Assembly (NCBI GenBank): GCA_022495995.1
Contig: JAFEMH010004867.1
Span: 37,501-101,500, forward strand
DNA: 64,000 nucleotides
From: Adenophora triphylla var. japonica
Lineage: Eukaryota > Streptophyta > Magnoliopsida > Asterales > Campanulaceae
Direction: 5' to 3'
This document shows, piece by piece, positions 13,401-25,700 of the stretch. A program made the position numbers and the translations under genes. How positions within the stretch are numbered: position 1 is the stretch's first letter; every line of letters starts with the position of its first letter. The notes below the pieces were generated by a model. It was not told where the DNA came from. It did no database searches and saw nothing but the letters and a program-made list of their open reading frames with translations.

Positions 13401-13640
13401 AGCTTCCAGAGGGGTCAAAAGTCCATCCAGTGTTTCATTGCTGAAGCCACGCATTGGGAACCATGTGGTGCCAAATCCTTCCCTACCATTTGTGGGTGAT
13501 GAAGGGCAATTTTTAGTAGAACCTATTGCGGTCTTAGAAAGAAGGTTGATTAAGAAGGGCAACAGACCAGCCACACAAGTCTTGATTCAGTGGTCAAATT
13601 CCCTTTCCAGAAGACGCGACGTGGGAAGATTGGCCAGTAA
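10500..13640 (+). pseudogene. pol of the Reina-like element (protease-RT-RNase H-integrase-chromodomain), broken
   Basis: The protease region ends with DAVLGIQWL (about 10615-10650). Reverse transcriptase (11070-11500) shows LDLRSGYHQ and the catalytic FDD. RNase H (11850-12130) shows TDACYSGVGAVL and KTDHESLKYL. Integrase has an HHCC zinc region (12430-12570) and a D,D,E core with TSDRDRIF and TDGQTERLN (12650-13010). The tail ends in a chromodomain-like segment around 13500-13640. Frame changes occur near 11010, 12168, 12595, 13095, 13440 and 13610. The RT-RNase H stretch 11042-12160 is one long open frame. Confidence 0.9.
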
Positions 13641-13700
13641 TTGCCTCCAATTTTCCTCATTTCAATCCTTGGGACAAGGATTGTTCGAAGGATGGGGGAA

Positions 13701-14177
13701 TGTAACGACCTAGGGCTCATTACAAATTTGGGGATGACCGTTGTAATTGAACTCAGCAGGAACGTCACCGTTTTGCCATTAAACCTTTTATTATTTGTTT
13801 TATTTCGTAATAGATGTATTAGCATACCTAGCGTATGTACGTTTTATATTTTAGCTAAGCGATGTCGTTTTAGGAGGGATAAGGCAGTTACTCTTTGGCG
13901 TGTTACGGCGTCGTTTTCTTTTGGCGTATTCTGAGTTTGTTGGGGGGCGCATGTGCCTTGCCTTTTTAGGAGGAACAATACCTCTGTTTAATCATTATGC
14001 AAAATTAACAACAAATTCTCTACTTCTCTCTCCAAATTTCTCTCTCTCCTCCTATCTCCGTCTTTATCTCTCTCTCTTTCTGGAATTCTCTTCAATCCAA
14101 TCTCATTTCTTCAATTTCCTTCTAATTCAGACTCTGTTTCTATTAACGGTTCGATTTATTCAAGCTGGTTCATAACA
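13701..14177 (+). repeat. 3' LTR of the Reina-like element, with polypurine tract
   Basis: 477 bp matching the 5' LTR. The purine tract AAGGATGGGGGAA (13688-13700) directly precedes it, as needed for plus-strand priming. Followed by target copy ACACT. Confidence 0.96.
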
Positions 14178-14182
14178 ACACT

Positions 14183-15049
14183 AAATTAGTTAACTGTTGA
14201 ACATAAACAACTTAACTGGAAAATAAGGGATTACCACCAATATCTTAGTTACTAGGTTTCCCAAGACTACTTAACTCAAATTCATGACAAATGCTCTCAA
14301 ACACAAGACGACAGATGGACTAGAACTAGCTTTCATTGGAGTTCAGTAGAGTTGACCGAATTTACATAAGTTAAGTTAATGTTAAAGGATTAATGATATA
14401 AACACTAATGTCTGAGGGGTATCTTGGAAAGACCCATCAGAAGATACTTATGCCATAAGCCATGACTACTCGAGTAAGCAGCAAATGAAACTGAATAGAT
14501 AGCCGATCTGAACAGCTAGAACTCATGCTTAGCTGATTGTGGTGAAATTTTATCTTAACTCAAGGTACTCCACATGATCTTCGTAAGGCTATACCAAAGA
14601 TTTTCTCTTTCTCGCTGACAATTCTTGATTTGACTAAGCAAATTCTGAATTTCAAGTCAAATAAGCTAATCCATTTGCATCTTTTAGGTTGCATTCAGGG
14701 CCACCTTTAATATGATTTAATAACTTATCCAACATATAAGAAGAAGATAGCTCCATATCTATTATTAACCAAAGAGAAGGGAAAAAAAATAATGAACCTT
14801 GCACATATCAGGACAAGACTAGAAATACTATAATTCAGGCCACAAAATAAAAACTCAGATTATAACTATTATGTATTGATGAGCTGATGCAAAACATTCA
14901 AATGAAAAAAGTATATAAGAAATAATGCAGATGTCCACCAAACAAATATGAACGTACCGCTACGTCATTAAGGTGCAATCCATTTGAAGGTTCTTGTCAT
15001 AACTCAAGTAGGATTTTGATACACATCAACAGCAGACTATTATTGAATT
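14183..15049. other. Non-coding DNA between the gypsy element and the PPR gene
   Basis: No gene is assignable. It should contain the 3' untranslated region of the PPR gene (minus strand). A short minus-strand exon-like segment around 14661-14610 (LLSQIKNCQREREN) has AG and GT borders and could be an upstream exon of the unidentified gene, but I have no phase link. Confidence 0.35.
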
Positions 15050-16450
15050 TCAAATACCCCGAAGAGATATTTCCAATTGTTCTATCTTCTTGGCTAAATC
15101 ATGCTTCCCACAATTCTTTAATCCGTCAGTAACCATGTCAAAGCTCCGACTCATCGGTGATAAATTAAACTCAGTCATCTCTACCAAATAATTAGCAGCC
15201 TCAACAAATCTACCTCCACGTCCACACATTTTTACCAACATGGTATAAACTGGTCGATTTGGTGGATGTCCTTTAACCTTCATATCACTAAAAAAACTGA
15301 AGGCATCATCAAATTGTCCTCTCTTACAAAGTGCCTTTAATATCGGAGCATATAAACTAGGAAATGGCTTGTTTCCATCCTCGATAGATCTATGAAGGAT
15401 CTTAAAAGCTTCATCGATCTTACCAACTTTTGAAGCAGCAATAATCATGATCTTGTAAGTCTCCATATCGGGACAAAGACCAAGTCTACAGACATCATCA
15501 TAAAGACCAACACAAAAATCAACCTCTCCAGAATTGCATACAGCTTCTGCCAAAGAATTGAAAGTTGCCACATCTGGCACAAATCCCTCCTTGGTCATTT
15601 TCCTCACCAAGCTTTTCGCTGATTCAAGATACCCTGCATTCAACAACCCATCAATCAAAAGGTCCCGTCCACGCACCGGTGGATTGAACCCCTTTCGGCT
15701 CATCTCTTCTAAGAAATCTTGAGCCTCTTTCATCTTGCCTGCAGAGCACCAACCATTAACAAGAACTGAGTAAGTCCTCTTATCAGGCACCACTCCTTTA
15801 CGAACCATCCTCCGAATCAATGCATAAGCACCTTGGAAATTCTTAACCTCACAAAGAGCAAACAACAACGAGTTGTATACTTCCGTGGTCTGGGGGCAAT
15901 TAAAGTTCTTCAATTTATTAAAAAGCTCAACAGCTTGATCAATGAGACCATTCTTACCATAATGCTCAATAATGAAGGAAACAACTGAAGATGAAATGGG
16001 AAGGTTCTGAACCTTCATCTGGTGAGCAACCTTCCACATGGTCTCCCAATGTCGAGTTCGAGCAAGAGTCTTGAGTAACTCTTCAAATTCAAGAGTAGTT
16101 GGATCATACTGAGGATGTTGAAGACGAGCCCAATTAAAAAAGCGAAAAGATTCAATGCCACAGTTGCAGCAACTACGAAGAACGCGGTACACCAGCTCCG
16201 AATTGACAATGGGAGAAATACGCATCTTGTTTAGGGTTCTTTCCAAGTAAATGTCACGCCGGACAATATTGGAAATATGGTGAATGGTGGCAAAGTAATC
16301 ATCATTAGATGACCCTCTCCCTCCACTTCTCCAGTCGATTCCATGTTCGTGGAGAGTTGAATTCGCTAGGGTTTTGATGAATCTAAGATTGTTTGCATAG
16401 GGGGTCGTAGAAATTCTTTGTTGAACAACGAATCTTACAAATTGAAACAT
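15050..16450 (-). CDS. P-class pentatricopeptide repeat protein, probably mitochondrial
   Basis: Single-exon gene of 466 residues, intact. PPR proteins bind organelle RNA one base per repeat and act in its processing, stability or translation. The N-terminus (MFQFVRFVVQQRISTTPYAN) is basic, Ser/Thr-containing and poor in acids, as in a mitochondrial presequence. P-type 35-residue repeats are clear from about 190: 190-224, 225-259, 260-293, 294-328, 329-363, 364-398 and 399-433, with typical helix starts such as VYNSLLFALC and TYSVLVNGWC. Weaker repeats fill 118-189. There is no E, DYW or SMR tail, so it belongs to the P class. From memory it resembles Arabidopsis At5g18390, which I cannot confirm. 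Lack of introns is usual for the family. Confidence 0.92.
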   Translation of the reverse strand: MFQFVRFVVQQRISTTPYANNLRFIKTLANSTLHEHGIDWRSGGRGSSNDDYFATIHHISNIVRRDIYLERTLNKMRISPIVNSELVYRVLRSCCNCGIESFRFFNWARLQHPQYDPTTLEFEELLKTLARTRHWETMWKVAHQMKVQNLPISSSVVSFIIEHYGKNGLIDQAVELFNKLKNFNCPQTTEVYNSLLFALCEVKNFQGAYALIRRMVRKGVVPDKRTYSVLVNGWCSAGKMKEAQDFLEEMSRKGFNPPVRGRDLLIDGLLNAGYLESAKSLVRKMTKEGFVPDVATFNSLAEAVCNSGEVDFCVGLYDDVCRLGLCPDMETYKIMIIAASKVGKIDEAFKILHRSIEDGNKPFPSLYAPILKALCKRGQFDDAFSFFSDMKVKGHPPNRPVYTMLVKMCGRGGRFVEAANYLVEMTEFNLSPMSRSFDMVTDGLKNCGKHDLAKKIEQLEISLRGI

Positions 16451-18524
16451 TCAGAGGCAATCTCTAAAATTATTAATCCAAGAAATCGCTTCAAATCGAT
16501 TACAACCTAGTTGGAGACAGTCGAACGTCTAGTGCCATAGAAATCATAATAATTCACCATAATTAATTAAGCGCACAGTTCAGAATCATGGAACAAATAT
16601 GGCTTCGATATATTGTACAGAAATCATGAAACTCGAAAAAGCAAAGATTGAACTGAAGAGAATGGGGGCAGGGAAGAGACCTGGTGACGACTGGAGAGAT
16701 TCGACTGAAGAAACTGCGGGAAGGAAACGAAAATTTGAAACCTAACCCTCCTAAAGGAGGCAAACTTATCTCAAACTTGCATTGACCCGTTTATAATGGA
16801 AAGCATTTGGAAGGGTTTTTCTGTCCCTGTCTTTAAAAATTTCACTAAAGTCCACTACAAAATTTACTCAAGTCTATTAAACATTTCACCACAAATACTC
16901 ATGTTTTGAAAACTTTAGGGGGCCTTTATTAATTTCATTTAAGTTAAGGGGATCAAAATTAAACTAGGAAATAGTTGAAAATGAATGCCCCATATCATTT
17001 TACTAGTAAAAGCTCATGTCCGAAGACACATTGTTTTTCTTTATTTTAATTTTTTTAAAAAAATAAAAAATTTTAAAGGGCAAAATGGGAAAGAAATAAC
17101 TTAGTGAGGGCAAAATGGAAAATTTGACACTTGGTACTGTTTATTGTACTGTATCACCCCGTTCCCATTTATACTATAGATTTTTTTTTTCTGATACTCA
17201 GTTCCCAGCTTCGTCGTCGGACTAAGTCCTGGATCACCAGCCATCGCCCCTCAGTAACTGACGGAGGTAAATTGCGGGATGCCCCGTATCATATTATCAT
17301 GCAAGATTGAGCAGCTCTTGACCAGAATAGAATCAGAGATTCAATGGTTTTTCATTATTCATTATACTAGAATGTTAGTTTTAATAATCAATCATCATTA
17401 AATTATTTTAATACACAATATAATGTGGTACTATAAAAGACCAAATTTCAGATGATTCTTGTATGAGTCATTTGCTACCCCATTATATCCTAAATCGAGA
17501 TACAATATCTTGATGGTGATAATTATCATACTCCCTTAGTCCCGAAATGTCTTTTTCACTTTTTTTTATCGTTAACACAAGGTATTTCGAACATTAATTT
17601 TAGGTTGATTTAAATATTCTAAAAAAAAAAATTAAAACTTGTTATCGATACATCGTTATAAATACTATCAATTACAATTTTAAATGACATTCAGATAATT
17701 AAATCAATCTAAAAAAGTCCAACGGATACACCAAAGCTCCACTTTGACGCAATATATGTCTCAATGTATGCTTCAAAACTTGCACCATTCTAGAGCACAC
17801 CAAGTTTTGCTCCAAATTTAGCGCAATGTTGCGCTATACTTATGTTTTTTTTTTTTTTCCTTTTAGTACTTTCATATTTCATCCTTTCAAAATAACTATT
17901 TCGTCCGTTCCAAAATGAGTAATCATTTTTTTACAATATTATTTTTGAATAAATCTTGCACATTCATTTCGTTCGAGGCGGAAATAGTATTTATTATTTA
18001 AATTAATATTTGTTATTTGTATTATAGAATTTTATTTTTATTTGTTTTTGTATTTTTATTCTAACTTGTTTGTATTATTAATTTTAAAAATAAAATATCA
18101 TTACTTCAAAAATATGTTGAAGTATTTAAGACAAAATTTAATAAGACAAACTCACATACACATATTACAATACAAATACAAAAATAAATACAAATACAAA
18201 TATAAAATACAAATAACACAAAAATAAAATTATTTTCAATAATAATATATGATTAATGAAAAATATTTTAATTAAATAAAATAATAAGAAATATTCTGAG
18301 AATATTCTTATTTAGTGCAAGATTTAAAGCAAGCTGTTGGAGATGGCGAATGATATTTAGTGTTGAAATTGAATCATATTTTAGAGACCGAGGGGAGGGA
18401 GTAATTGACAGTCAAAAAATAAGCAACAATGGGAAAATATTCAAACTCTTAAAAGTATAGGGGTGAAGTGAGATTGAAGTAAAGATAAGTGGGGAAAAGT
18501 TGAAATCAAGGCACTTGATCTGGA
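16451..18524. other. Intergenic, AT-rich, several MITE remnants
   Basis: Holds the PPR promoter and 5' leader side (16451 to about 16800). A single MITE end (TACTCCCTTAGTCCCGAAATG) lies at about 17530 and a short Stowaway-like element at 17896-17990. An exon-like GC-richer island at about 17200-17270 ends in GAG/GTAAATT but I could not assign it. No complete gene seen. Confidence 0.4.
17896..17990. mobile_element. Stowaway-like MITE, diverged
   Basis: About 95 bp with imperfect inverted ends CTATTTCGTCCGTTCC and GGCGGAAATAG. Target TA is only partly preserved. Interior is AT-rich and non-coding. Confidence 0.5.
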
Positions 18525-18989
18525 AAAATTATTGAGAGTTGTTATATAAACCCGCAAAATTGTTGAGTAAACCCGTAAAACTAATTTCACCTCAAAAAAT
18601 TTAAATAAACCCCCCAATTTCCCTTTATACCCCTTGTTTTTATCTCACACCCACACCCACACCCACCCACCCAATTAACTCCTCCTCATTTACTCTCTCT
18701 CTCTCTCACTCATCCTCACCCAAATTCAAACCTAGAGAGAGAAAGAGAGGAAACAACGGGAAGAGAGCAAGAGAGACGACGCAGAGAGAGAAGAGATCGC
18801 AGAGAGAGAGAAGAGACGGCTGAGAGAGAGAGAGAGTGAAGAGAGAAGAAGGAAAAATCAAAGAAGAAGAAGAAGAAGAACAACAATCAATTTCAATTTC
18901 AAGATGTCAAACCTAGGAAAATCTGGTAATTTTTCTTTCCTTTGTGCTAAAATTAGTTTCATTTTTCCTTCAATTTGAGATTTGAGAGA

Positions 18990-19188
18990 TTTTTATTTAT
19001 TTTATTTTATTTTGTTTTATTTTATTTTATTTTATTATTTATTTTATTTTTTATTTTTTTATTATTATTATTTTTTTTATTTTTTATTTTTTTTATTTTT
19101 TCACGATAACATATGAGGATTCATGTTAGCCGATCCCAAATTATTTTGGGACTAAGGCTTTGTTGTTGTTGTTGTTGTTGTTGTTGTA
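18990..19188 (+). mobile_element. 3' tail of an RTE-type LINE
   Basis: T/A-rich tract, then CACGATAACATATGAGG, TTAGCCGA, a small inverted pair (CCCAAA / TTTGGG) and a (TTG)n tail. The same order closes the LINE fragment at 37760-38292, which still has coding sequence. This copy is 5'-truncated to its 3' end and sits in intron 1 of the PMD gene. The left border is uncertain. Confidence 0.65.
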
Positions 19189-19340
19189 TTCGGCCACACC
19201 CGACCGAAAACTCCCAAAATTTCGGCCAACCCCGGGCGAACCTGCTAAATTTTTCGGCCACCCCCGGCCGAACCTTCTCTATTTTTCGGCCATGACCAAC
19301 CGAGCCATTGCCAAAATTTCGGCCATACCTGGCCGAACCA
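19189..19340. repeat. Palindromic word array 1 of the MULE (PMD gene intron 1)
   Basis: About four imperfect palindromes built from TTCGGCC and GGCCGAA half-sites 6-10 bases apart, separated by short A/T-rich spacers such as AAATTTTT. It lies in the first intron of the PMD gene. The same word recurs at 22138-22453 and 25575-25788. Confidence 0.85.
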
Positions 19341-21743
19341 TGCTCAATGGAATTGATTTGGAATTGATGGATTTGTTCTTGTGTGTCTGTTCCATTTTTA
19401 GTGAGTTATGTAATTTATGCTTCTTTTACATCAAGTGCCTATGATCCTATGTTATTGGAATTTGAAATTACAAATTGTAAGTTTTATAATTATATATGTT
19501 ATTGAAATTGTATTAATTTGGTCAAAATTACTAGAATCTAATTATATATGTTATAAAATTTTTACGAGTTTGATTTTTTGATATTTTCATTGCAGTTAAG
19601 AAAATGTTTACAAGGAGAAGGCCTCCAACTGCTTCCTTAAGGAGTGAAAAAGTAGCCGCACGTACTCAAGGGCAAACTTCACAGAATCAAGAGCCAGTTG
19701 AGGATTTAACCGTTGATCCTCGCTTGTCGGTCTACAATGAACCTATGGAAACCTCACCTGAGCCTCGGATAGACCTTATTCCGGCTCAAAATGATAGTGA
19801 CCCGGAAGATGAACGGGAATACGAGCCGGAAGATGAGCCGGAAGATGAAGATGATGATGATGATTGGATGATGAGGAGGGAGGTGTGGAGGTAACGTCTT
19901 ATACCGGTGGGCCTAGGTACAAAACATTACTCCTTTCCTATGAAACCCATATTGCTAAATCAATTTGGGAGGGTAAAGATGATAGAATTTTAAAATGTAT
20001 TAACCATATAGGAAAATTGAAAAAATGGAAATTGGAGTTGAATAAAGTGTCAGAGCCGGTTCAAATGCTTATCATTAATTCTGGTCTCTTGTGCTTAGTT
20101 AATGGAAGTGGAGCGTATGACAACGTAGATAAAACGTTGGTCAACGCTTTTGTTGAGCGATGGCATCCGGAAACTAATAGTTTCCATATGCCATTTGGGG
20201 AGATGACCATCACTTTGGAGGATGTGTCTTGTCTTACATTGCTTCCGGTAGTAGGTGCACCCTTATTTGAGAGTCCTGCTTATGCTAGTCAGCCACCTCT
20301 TAATAAGGTTTGTGAGGTTTTGGGAGTGACCAAAAAAGTTGCTAAAGATGGAATTCTGCGAGGGCATTGGTCAATTTAGAATGGCTTAGATTGAAGTTCT
20401 CCCCTCGGTTGTACTCCTCGGACCCCAAAAAGCATCTGTCTTTGCTAAGGCATATCTTTTATATTTATTGGGGTGCACAATCTTTTCTGATAAGACCGGG
20501 ACATGTGTCAACGCTAGCTATCTAGATTTTTTGAGAGATGATGGGGCAATAGGGAATTATGCTTAGGGAGCCGGAGCGTTAGCTTTTATGTACCGGCAAC
20601 TAGGAAAAGGATCTAGGTTTAACTGCCATCAGATTTCCGGGCACTTAACCTTGTTGGAGGCATGGGTTTATGAGAGGTTTCCTGCGTTTAGGAACGGTTT
20701 CAACAACTACTATCTACCCAATTTGCCGCTCACATTGAAGTGGCTACCACCTCGGGCTCAACTAGCGACAGTTGCCTCCGTGCAAGTGAAGAGGCAACAT
20801 ATTGACATTATTCAGGACACGGATGTAAGTATTGTTTTTTTAGTAATAATTTTCACATGTATTTTTGTTTTCTTAAATGAAACTATATTAATATTTTTTA
20901 TGTTTTTATTGTAGGTGATTTGGATGCCGTATGAAGGTATCCGCGCTCAATATCCTTTTCCTAGAGTCGCGCTATACCAAGGTGCCATAGTTGCCGGTAA
21001 TGTGGTGGAACCACATCTTCCCGACCAGGTATTGCGACAGTTTAGGTACATGCAGACAATACCTCACCCTCCACTTGGTCTTGGGATGGCGAGAGGAGAT
21101 AAGAAGTCTCTAATGGGGTGGATCATGTTTGCCCAGTCATTCTATGACTGGAAGACGAAGTGCGTCGATAAACGCAAGTTATCGGGATGTAGAGTGCCTC
21201 AACATGCTGCAGATGATTATCTGCAATGGTACTCTGAATATTCACACCCCATTGTGCACCCCATTACTGAGCGGTCTCACGCTGTCAGGAGGACAACTGA
21301 AGTTGTTGCCCCTAATCCGTGGGATATGCTTATGAATGTCCGGAACGTCATTATGCCTATTGCTGAGAGATGGACAAATGGAGACCGCTCATTTAGTTTA
21401 GAGGAGGCTATGGACGTCATGTTTAGAGCATTGGCAGAAACTCAAACTCAAACCCCAGCGCGGACATCAACTTCTCAGGGTGGTAGAAGACGACAATAGA
21501 TTTGTAGTTTTGGTTTTTTTTGAACAATTATTTTTGGTATTGTATTTGAACAATTATTTTTGGTAATTACATGTATGAACAATTATTTTTGGAGTAATTG
21601 GTTTATGGAGTAATTGGTTTATGGTTTTATATTTCATGTTTGTGTATATATGGAGTAATTGGTTTATGGTTTTATGGTTTATGGTTTTATGTGTATGGGG
21701 GGGGGAGTGATTGGTTGGTGTATGGATTTATGGTTTGTATATA

Positions 21744-22038
21744 CTCCCTCCGTCCCATTAAGCTTAAGAAGATTTCATTTTGTGCGGGAATTAAGGAATA
21801 TTATTATAGTATTAGGAGAGAGAATGAGTGGAAGAAGTGTTGTGAGTGTGAAAAATTAAATAGGAGAGAGAATGAGTGGAGGGAATAGTAAATTATAATG
21901 TGTTGTGAGTATTAAAATAATGTAGGAGAGAGAATGAGTGGAGAGAATAGTGATTTAAGGTTTCCTTTTTGGAATTTCTTAAGAGTTATGGGACGCCCAA
22001 AATAGAAAGTTTTCTTAAGACTTATGGGACAGAGGGAG
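21744..22038. mobile_element. Stowaway MITE nested in the MULE
   Basis: Ends CTCCCTCCGTCCC and GGGACAGAGGGAG between TA dinucleotides, about 295 bp. The interior repeats the GGAGAGAGAATGAGTGGAG block of the MITE at 211-472. It lies 3' of the PMD gene. Confidence 0.88.
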
Positions 22039-22137
22039 TATATGTTTGTATGGTTGATGGTTGCAGCATAGACGAGTCGGGGACGTGCCCTGGTTAGTGC
22101 AGAATACAGCAAGTACATATCGAAAAACTGGAAAAAA

Positions 22138-22453
22138 ATCGGCCAGTACTGACCGAACCAGTCAAGAAGTTCGGCCAGTACTGACCGAAAACCTTGGATC
22201 TGTTCGGCCACTACTGACCGAGACCTAGAATAAGCGTGTTTTTTTTTTTGGAACCGTTCACGAAAAAACATTGCTACGTGTTCTAAGCATTGGCTGAAAT
22301 TTTTAATTATTTTTTTGCCATGGTTACAAAGGTTCGGCCAGTACTGACCGAATTTTCTTTAGTTTTTCGGCCACCCCCGGCCGAACCTGCTCAAATTTTC
22401 GGTCAGTACTGGCCGAACCATTCCCAAAATTTCGGCCACACCTGGCCGAACCA
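22138..22453. repeat. Palindromic word array 2 of the MULE (between gene 3' ends)
   Basis: Repeated near-palindromes such as TTCGGCCAGTACTGACCGAA and TCGGTCAGTACTGGCCGAA, at least six units in two groups split by about 100 bp. It lies between the 3' ends of the PMD and transposase genes. Confidence 0.85.
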
Positions 22454-22713
22454 TGGCATGATGATTTGTTCGTGGGTTTTGTTGTTTGGTTGATGTAGAA
22501 TGGAATTTAGGATGTTATCTTTGTTGGTTTTTACAATTTTTGGGTTGTGTTGATTTAATTTAATTTAAAGTTAGTTAAATTTAGTTAATTTAATTTAGTT
22601 ATTTTAATTTAAAGTTAGTTAAATTTAGTTAATAAAAAATGGAATGTAATAATAAATGAAAATTATTTAAAGATATGTAACACCACAAATCATAATATTT
22701 AACATAAATAAAA

Positions 22714-25700
22714 CTATTTAATATCAATTACATAAGTTGATATTTCGGGTACTTGTATTAATCGATCTTGATAAAAATCTAGCCATCCGGTTGCACATTC
22801 AGCTCGACAATCATACCATTTGTATGGTACTGGTGGCAATGGACATCCTTCCTTCAATTTGGCATGAATGTAATGATTGTTGTTGACGTAGCATATACAA
22901 ATCAATTTTGGGTTATGTGGCAATGATTTTCGTAGAGGAAGGAAGGTCAAAGACAAGATGTTACTCAAAGTCACCAACGCAACGTCGAATGCATTTGCAA
23001 CAGCGTAACCCATTTCTGCAGAGTCAAACCAATTTTCTTCTCCGCATGGTCCATCAAACCAGTGGATAGCAGAAAGGACTTTATCCACCCTATCCTCGGC
23101 CATGAATAACTCGGCATACAACTTTTGATTTCCAAAAACCTCCTGATATAACACTTCCCGAACCCATCGCCAATCATTTGAATCACGGCCAAGTAACTCC
23201 GCAATACACCGGAAGCCACAATTCCCATCACCCCGCACATCAACTGTTTTCTCAATATAACCATGCATGAAAACCGGTAGTTGATTAAGATATTTGATTG
23301 CATGTTGACTTTTTCGACGAACGGGCTATAAGATAAATTCAAAAAAAGAAAAAATTAAACATAAATAAAATTATTTCATGATATAAAAGTTTAACTGAAT
23401 AATATAAATAGTTTTGAGGTTACCTGTAACTTGGCTTTTGCAGATAACATCGGAGACCCTTGATTTGCATCGGTGTTGAATAACACTTGATCGGGTATGG
23501 CCTCCACGTACTCAAATGCGCTAGGATCCCGCTTCGTGGATTTGAGGAACTTAGCACTCTTTGCTTTAGGACGACCCTTATTATTTGTTTTAACTGCAGG
23601 TTCATTAGTCATTGTTGTTGCAGGATGACAAATCTCGATCAATCTCCGAACAATCAAATTCTTTCCGGTTCGTGGAGCTGCCTCAAATCTTAAATCAAGA
23701 GTATTGCAAATCTCATTGTACCGATTTCGAATCTCTTCTTCAATATCATCATCGTAACTCATGATCGGTAGGGTATCTAGCTTACGCCAAAATGCATAAA
23801 ATTTATCAAGTGGGATGGGCGAGTTGAATTGCATGAACTGTGCAAGCTCATGTGGGCAAGGGAGCCCGCATGCCGATCTCACCGCACACCCACACAACAA
23901 TGGATCTCGGCTACCATCATATAGAGAATTCAGTGAGTTGAAAATCAAATCCAATGCATTTATAGACACCATGCCTCTAACCTCACTCCATAGCGATGAC
24001 TTGAATTTGTGTTGAACCACAGTCCTGCTTTTCTCAAATGAGGCAATGATTGCAATATGGGAGCATTCGATGAGTTTATGAATTTGTTTCCAACATGTCT
24101 CAAATGCTCCCTGGCTCGATCCAAGTTGTTTCTTCAATAAGGCATGTTGACTCTCCACCCTAACATAGGTTACGCAATTTATTAGCATATAATTAACAAA
24201 ACATCAAAACATATGACAGAAACATAAAGTTCCCCCGATATACATGTTTGTAGTCAAGTTGTCAAAGTGCATAACATGGTTTGTCTAACACGAGACAAAT
24301 CTTTCTTTGTAAGGCACAATCCACTGGTTCAGGACATAATTGACCGCATCGGGATATTGACTGTAATTTTCTGATAATCGTCGTAAATAGTCATCAAACG
24401 ATGCCTCCGTATCAGCTTTGACCATTACATTCCAATGAAGAATGAACGCCTCACAAATCTCTTGCATATCAAACATTTTCTTGCATTTTGCTAGAATATT
24501 CCTGTTGATATGCCATCGACAAAGCAAATGAGTTGTCGTTGGGAACGTATCACGAATTGCATTCATCAAGGCAAGCTCCCTATCGGTCACGATAACATTA
24601 GGAAGACATGATTGATCCATCAAAGATTTCAACACTTCGCATGTCCACGTGTAGTTTCCTTCTTTCTCAGCCTCTAGGTATACACCAGCAATTAAGAAGG
24701 TCATTTTGGTTGAAGTCACGCCCACAATCTCAAGCAAAGGTAAGTTATACCTATTTGTCTTGTAAGTGCAATCCATGAACAAGACGTATGGAAATGCCTT
24801 ATCAATTCAATGCTTTTCGGATGAACAAAGAATATCTCCTTAATGACATTTGTATTCTCGCATTGCCGATATTCGAAGTGATAAGCATGATCGGACAATT
24901 TAAACATGAGCTGTTGGATTTGAGAACGACCCGCACGCTCAGTTGCCCTGTTCTTCACTCGCGCATTATAAATAGTCCGTATTATGGACTTGTTTTCCGG
25001 AAATTTCTCTTTTAATCCATGTAAAATATCCTTCGGCCGGCTATTTGCATGTGACAATTCTATCACGTACTCCTCCTCTGATTTAAGTAATCTACCGGCA
25101 TAAGAGTGACCCAACATGGATTCGCAAATAGGATGATTGTGAAAGCCACAAACCACTTTTAATTGCCATTCACCATCAACCGTGACTTGTCTGGCGTTCA
25201 ACTGAAACTTACAACCGCATTTCTTTGTTCCGCTCTCTCTATTTTTTTTTTCCCAATTCCAATATTTCAAGGTTGGCAGTTCCTTGAGAGGACAGAGAGA
25301 TTGGTTTTTCCTTGTATTTTCCCCAGCGATCACAAACAAGCGTCATTCGAGGAGCGGAATTACGGCTCCCGTTATCCGACCGACCGACTACGATGACAAA
25401 CTCATGCTCTTCCCCCTTTTTACGCACCCATTCAAACATTATTTTTCGGTCTCGAAAAAACAAGGACATTGTGAATTCTGGGGTGTAGTCTCGCAAAACG
25501 CTTTCAAAATCACCCATGGGATACTGAAACAATTAAATAAAACAATAAGGGAGGTGTAAGCAGAAAAACAAATGTTCGGCCAGTGGTGGTCGAATTTTCT
25601 TCGACGGTTCGGTTGGGTGTGGCCGAAATATTTCAAATTTTCGGCCAGTACTGACCGAAAAACAGCCCAGATTCGACAAACCAGAGCCGAAAAATTTTGA

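Larger units (their letters stand above)
8586..14177 (+). mobile_element. Ty3/gypsy chromovirus LTR retrotransposon (Reina-like), complete ends
   Basis: 5592 bp, bounded by 477-bp LTRs and a 5-bp target duplication ACACT (8581-8585 and 14178-14182). The order is LTR, tRNA-Met primer site, gag, protease, reverse transcriptase, RNase H, integrase, chromodomain-like tail, purine tract, LTR. Small size, short LTRs and a C-terminal chromodomain suggest the Reina clade of chromoviruses. By eye the LTRs differ at about five sites (about 1%), so insertion looks recent, yet the coding region has many stops and frameshifts. It may lie in an intron or the upstream region of the minus-strand gene at 4379-7848. 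Confidence 0.95.
18904..21499 (+). pseudogene. Plant mobile domain (PMD) gene inside the MULE, broken
   Basis: The family includes MAIN and MAIL1 of Arabidopsis, nuclear proteins linked to gene expression and silencing, plus many transposon-borne copies. Exon 1 is tiny (18904-18925, MSNLGKS) and splices in phase to 19596. An acidic stretch near 19795-19865 (EYEPEDEPEDEDDDDD) precedes the PMD core: FVERWHPETNSFHMPFGEMT (about 20150-20210). A later intron is 20825-20914 and the last exon is 20915-21499. Lesions are a frame change near 19865, further ones near 20370 and 20520, and a TAG near 20565 at a Trp-like position. A GA-rich leader (18690-18890) precedes the start. It reads from the left MULE end toward the transposase gene. 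PMD identity is secure; a role for the element is inference. Confidence 0.82.

Noticed and set aside
19113..19444. Open frames with Cys or Leu runs near the (TTG)n tract
   Set aside because: Products of the RTE (TTG)n tail and the palindromic array inside an intron.
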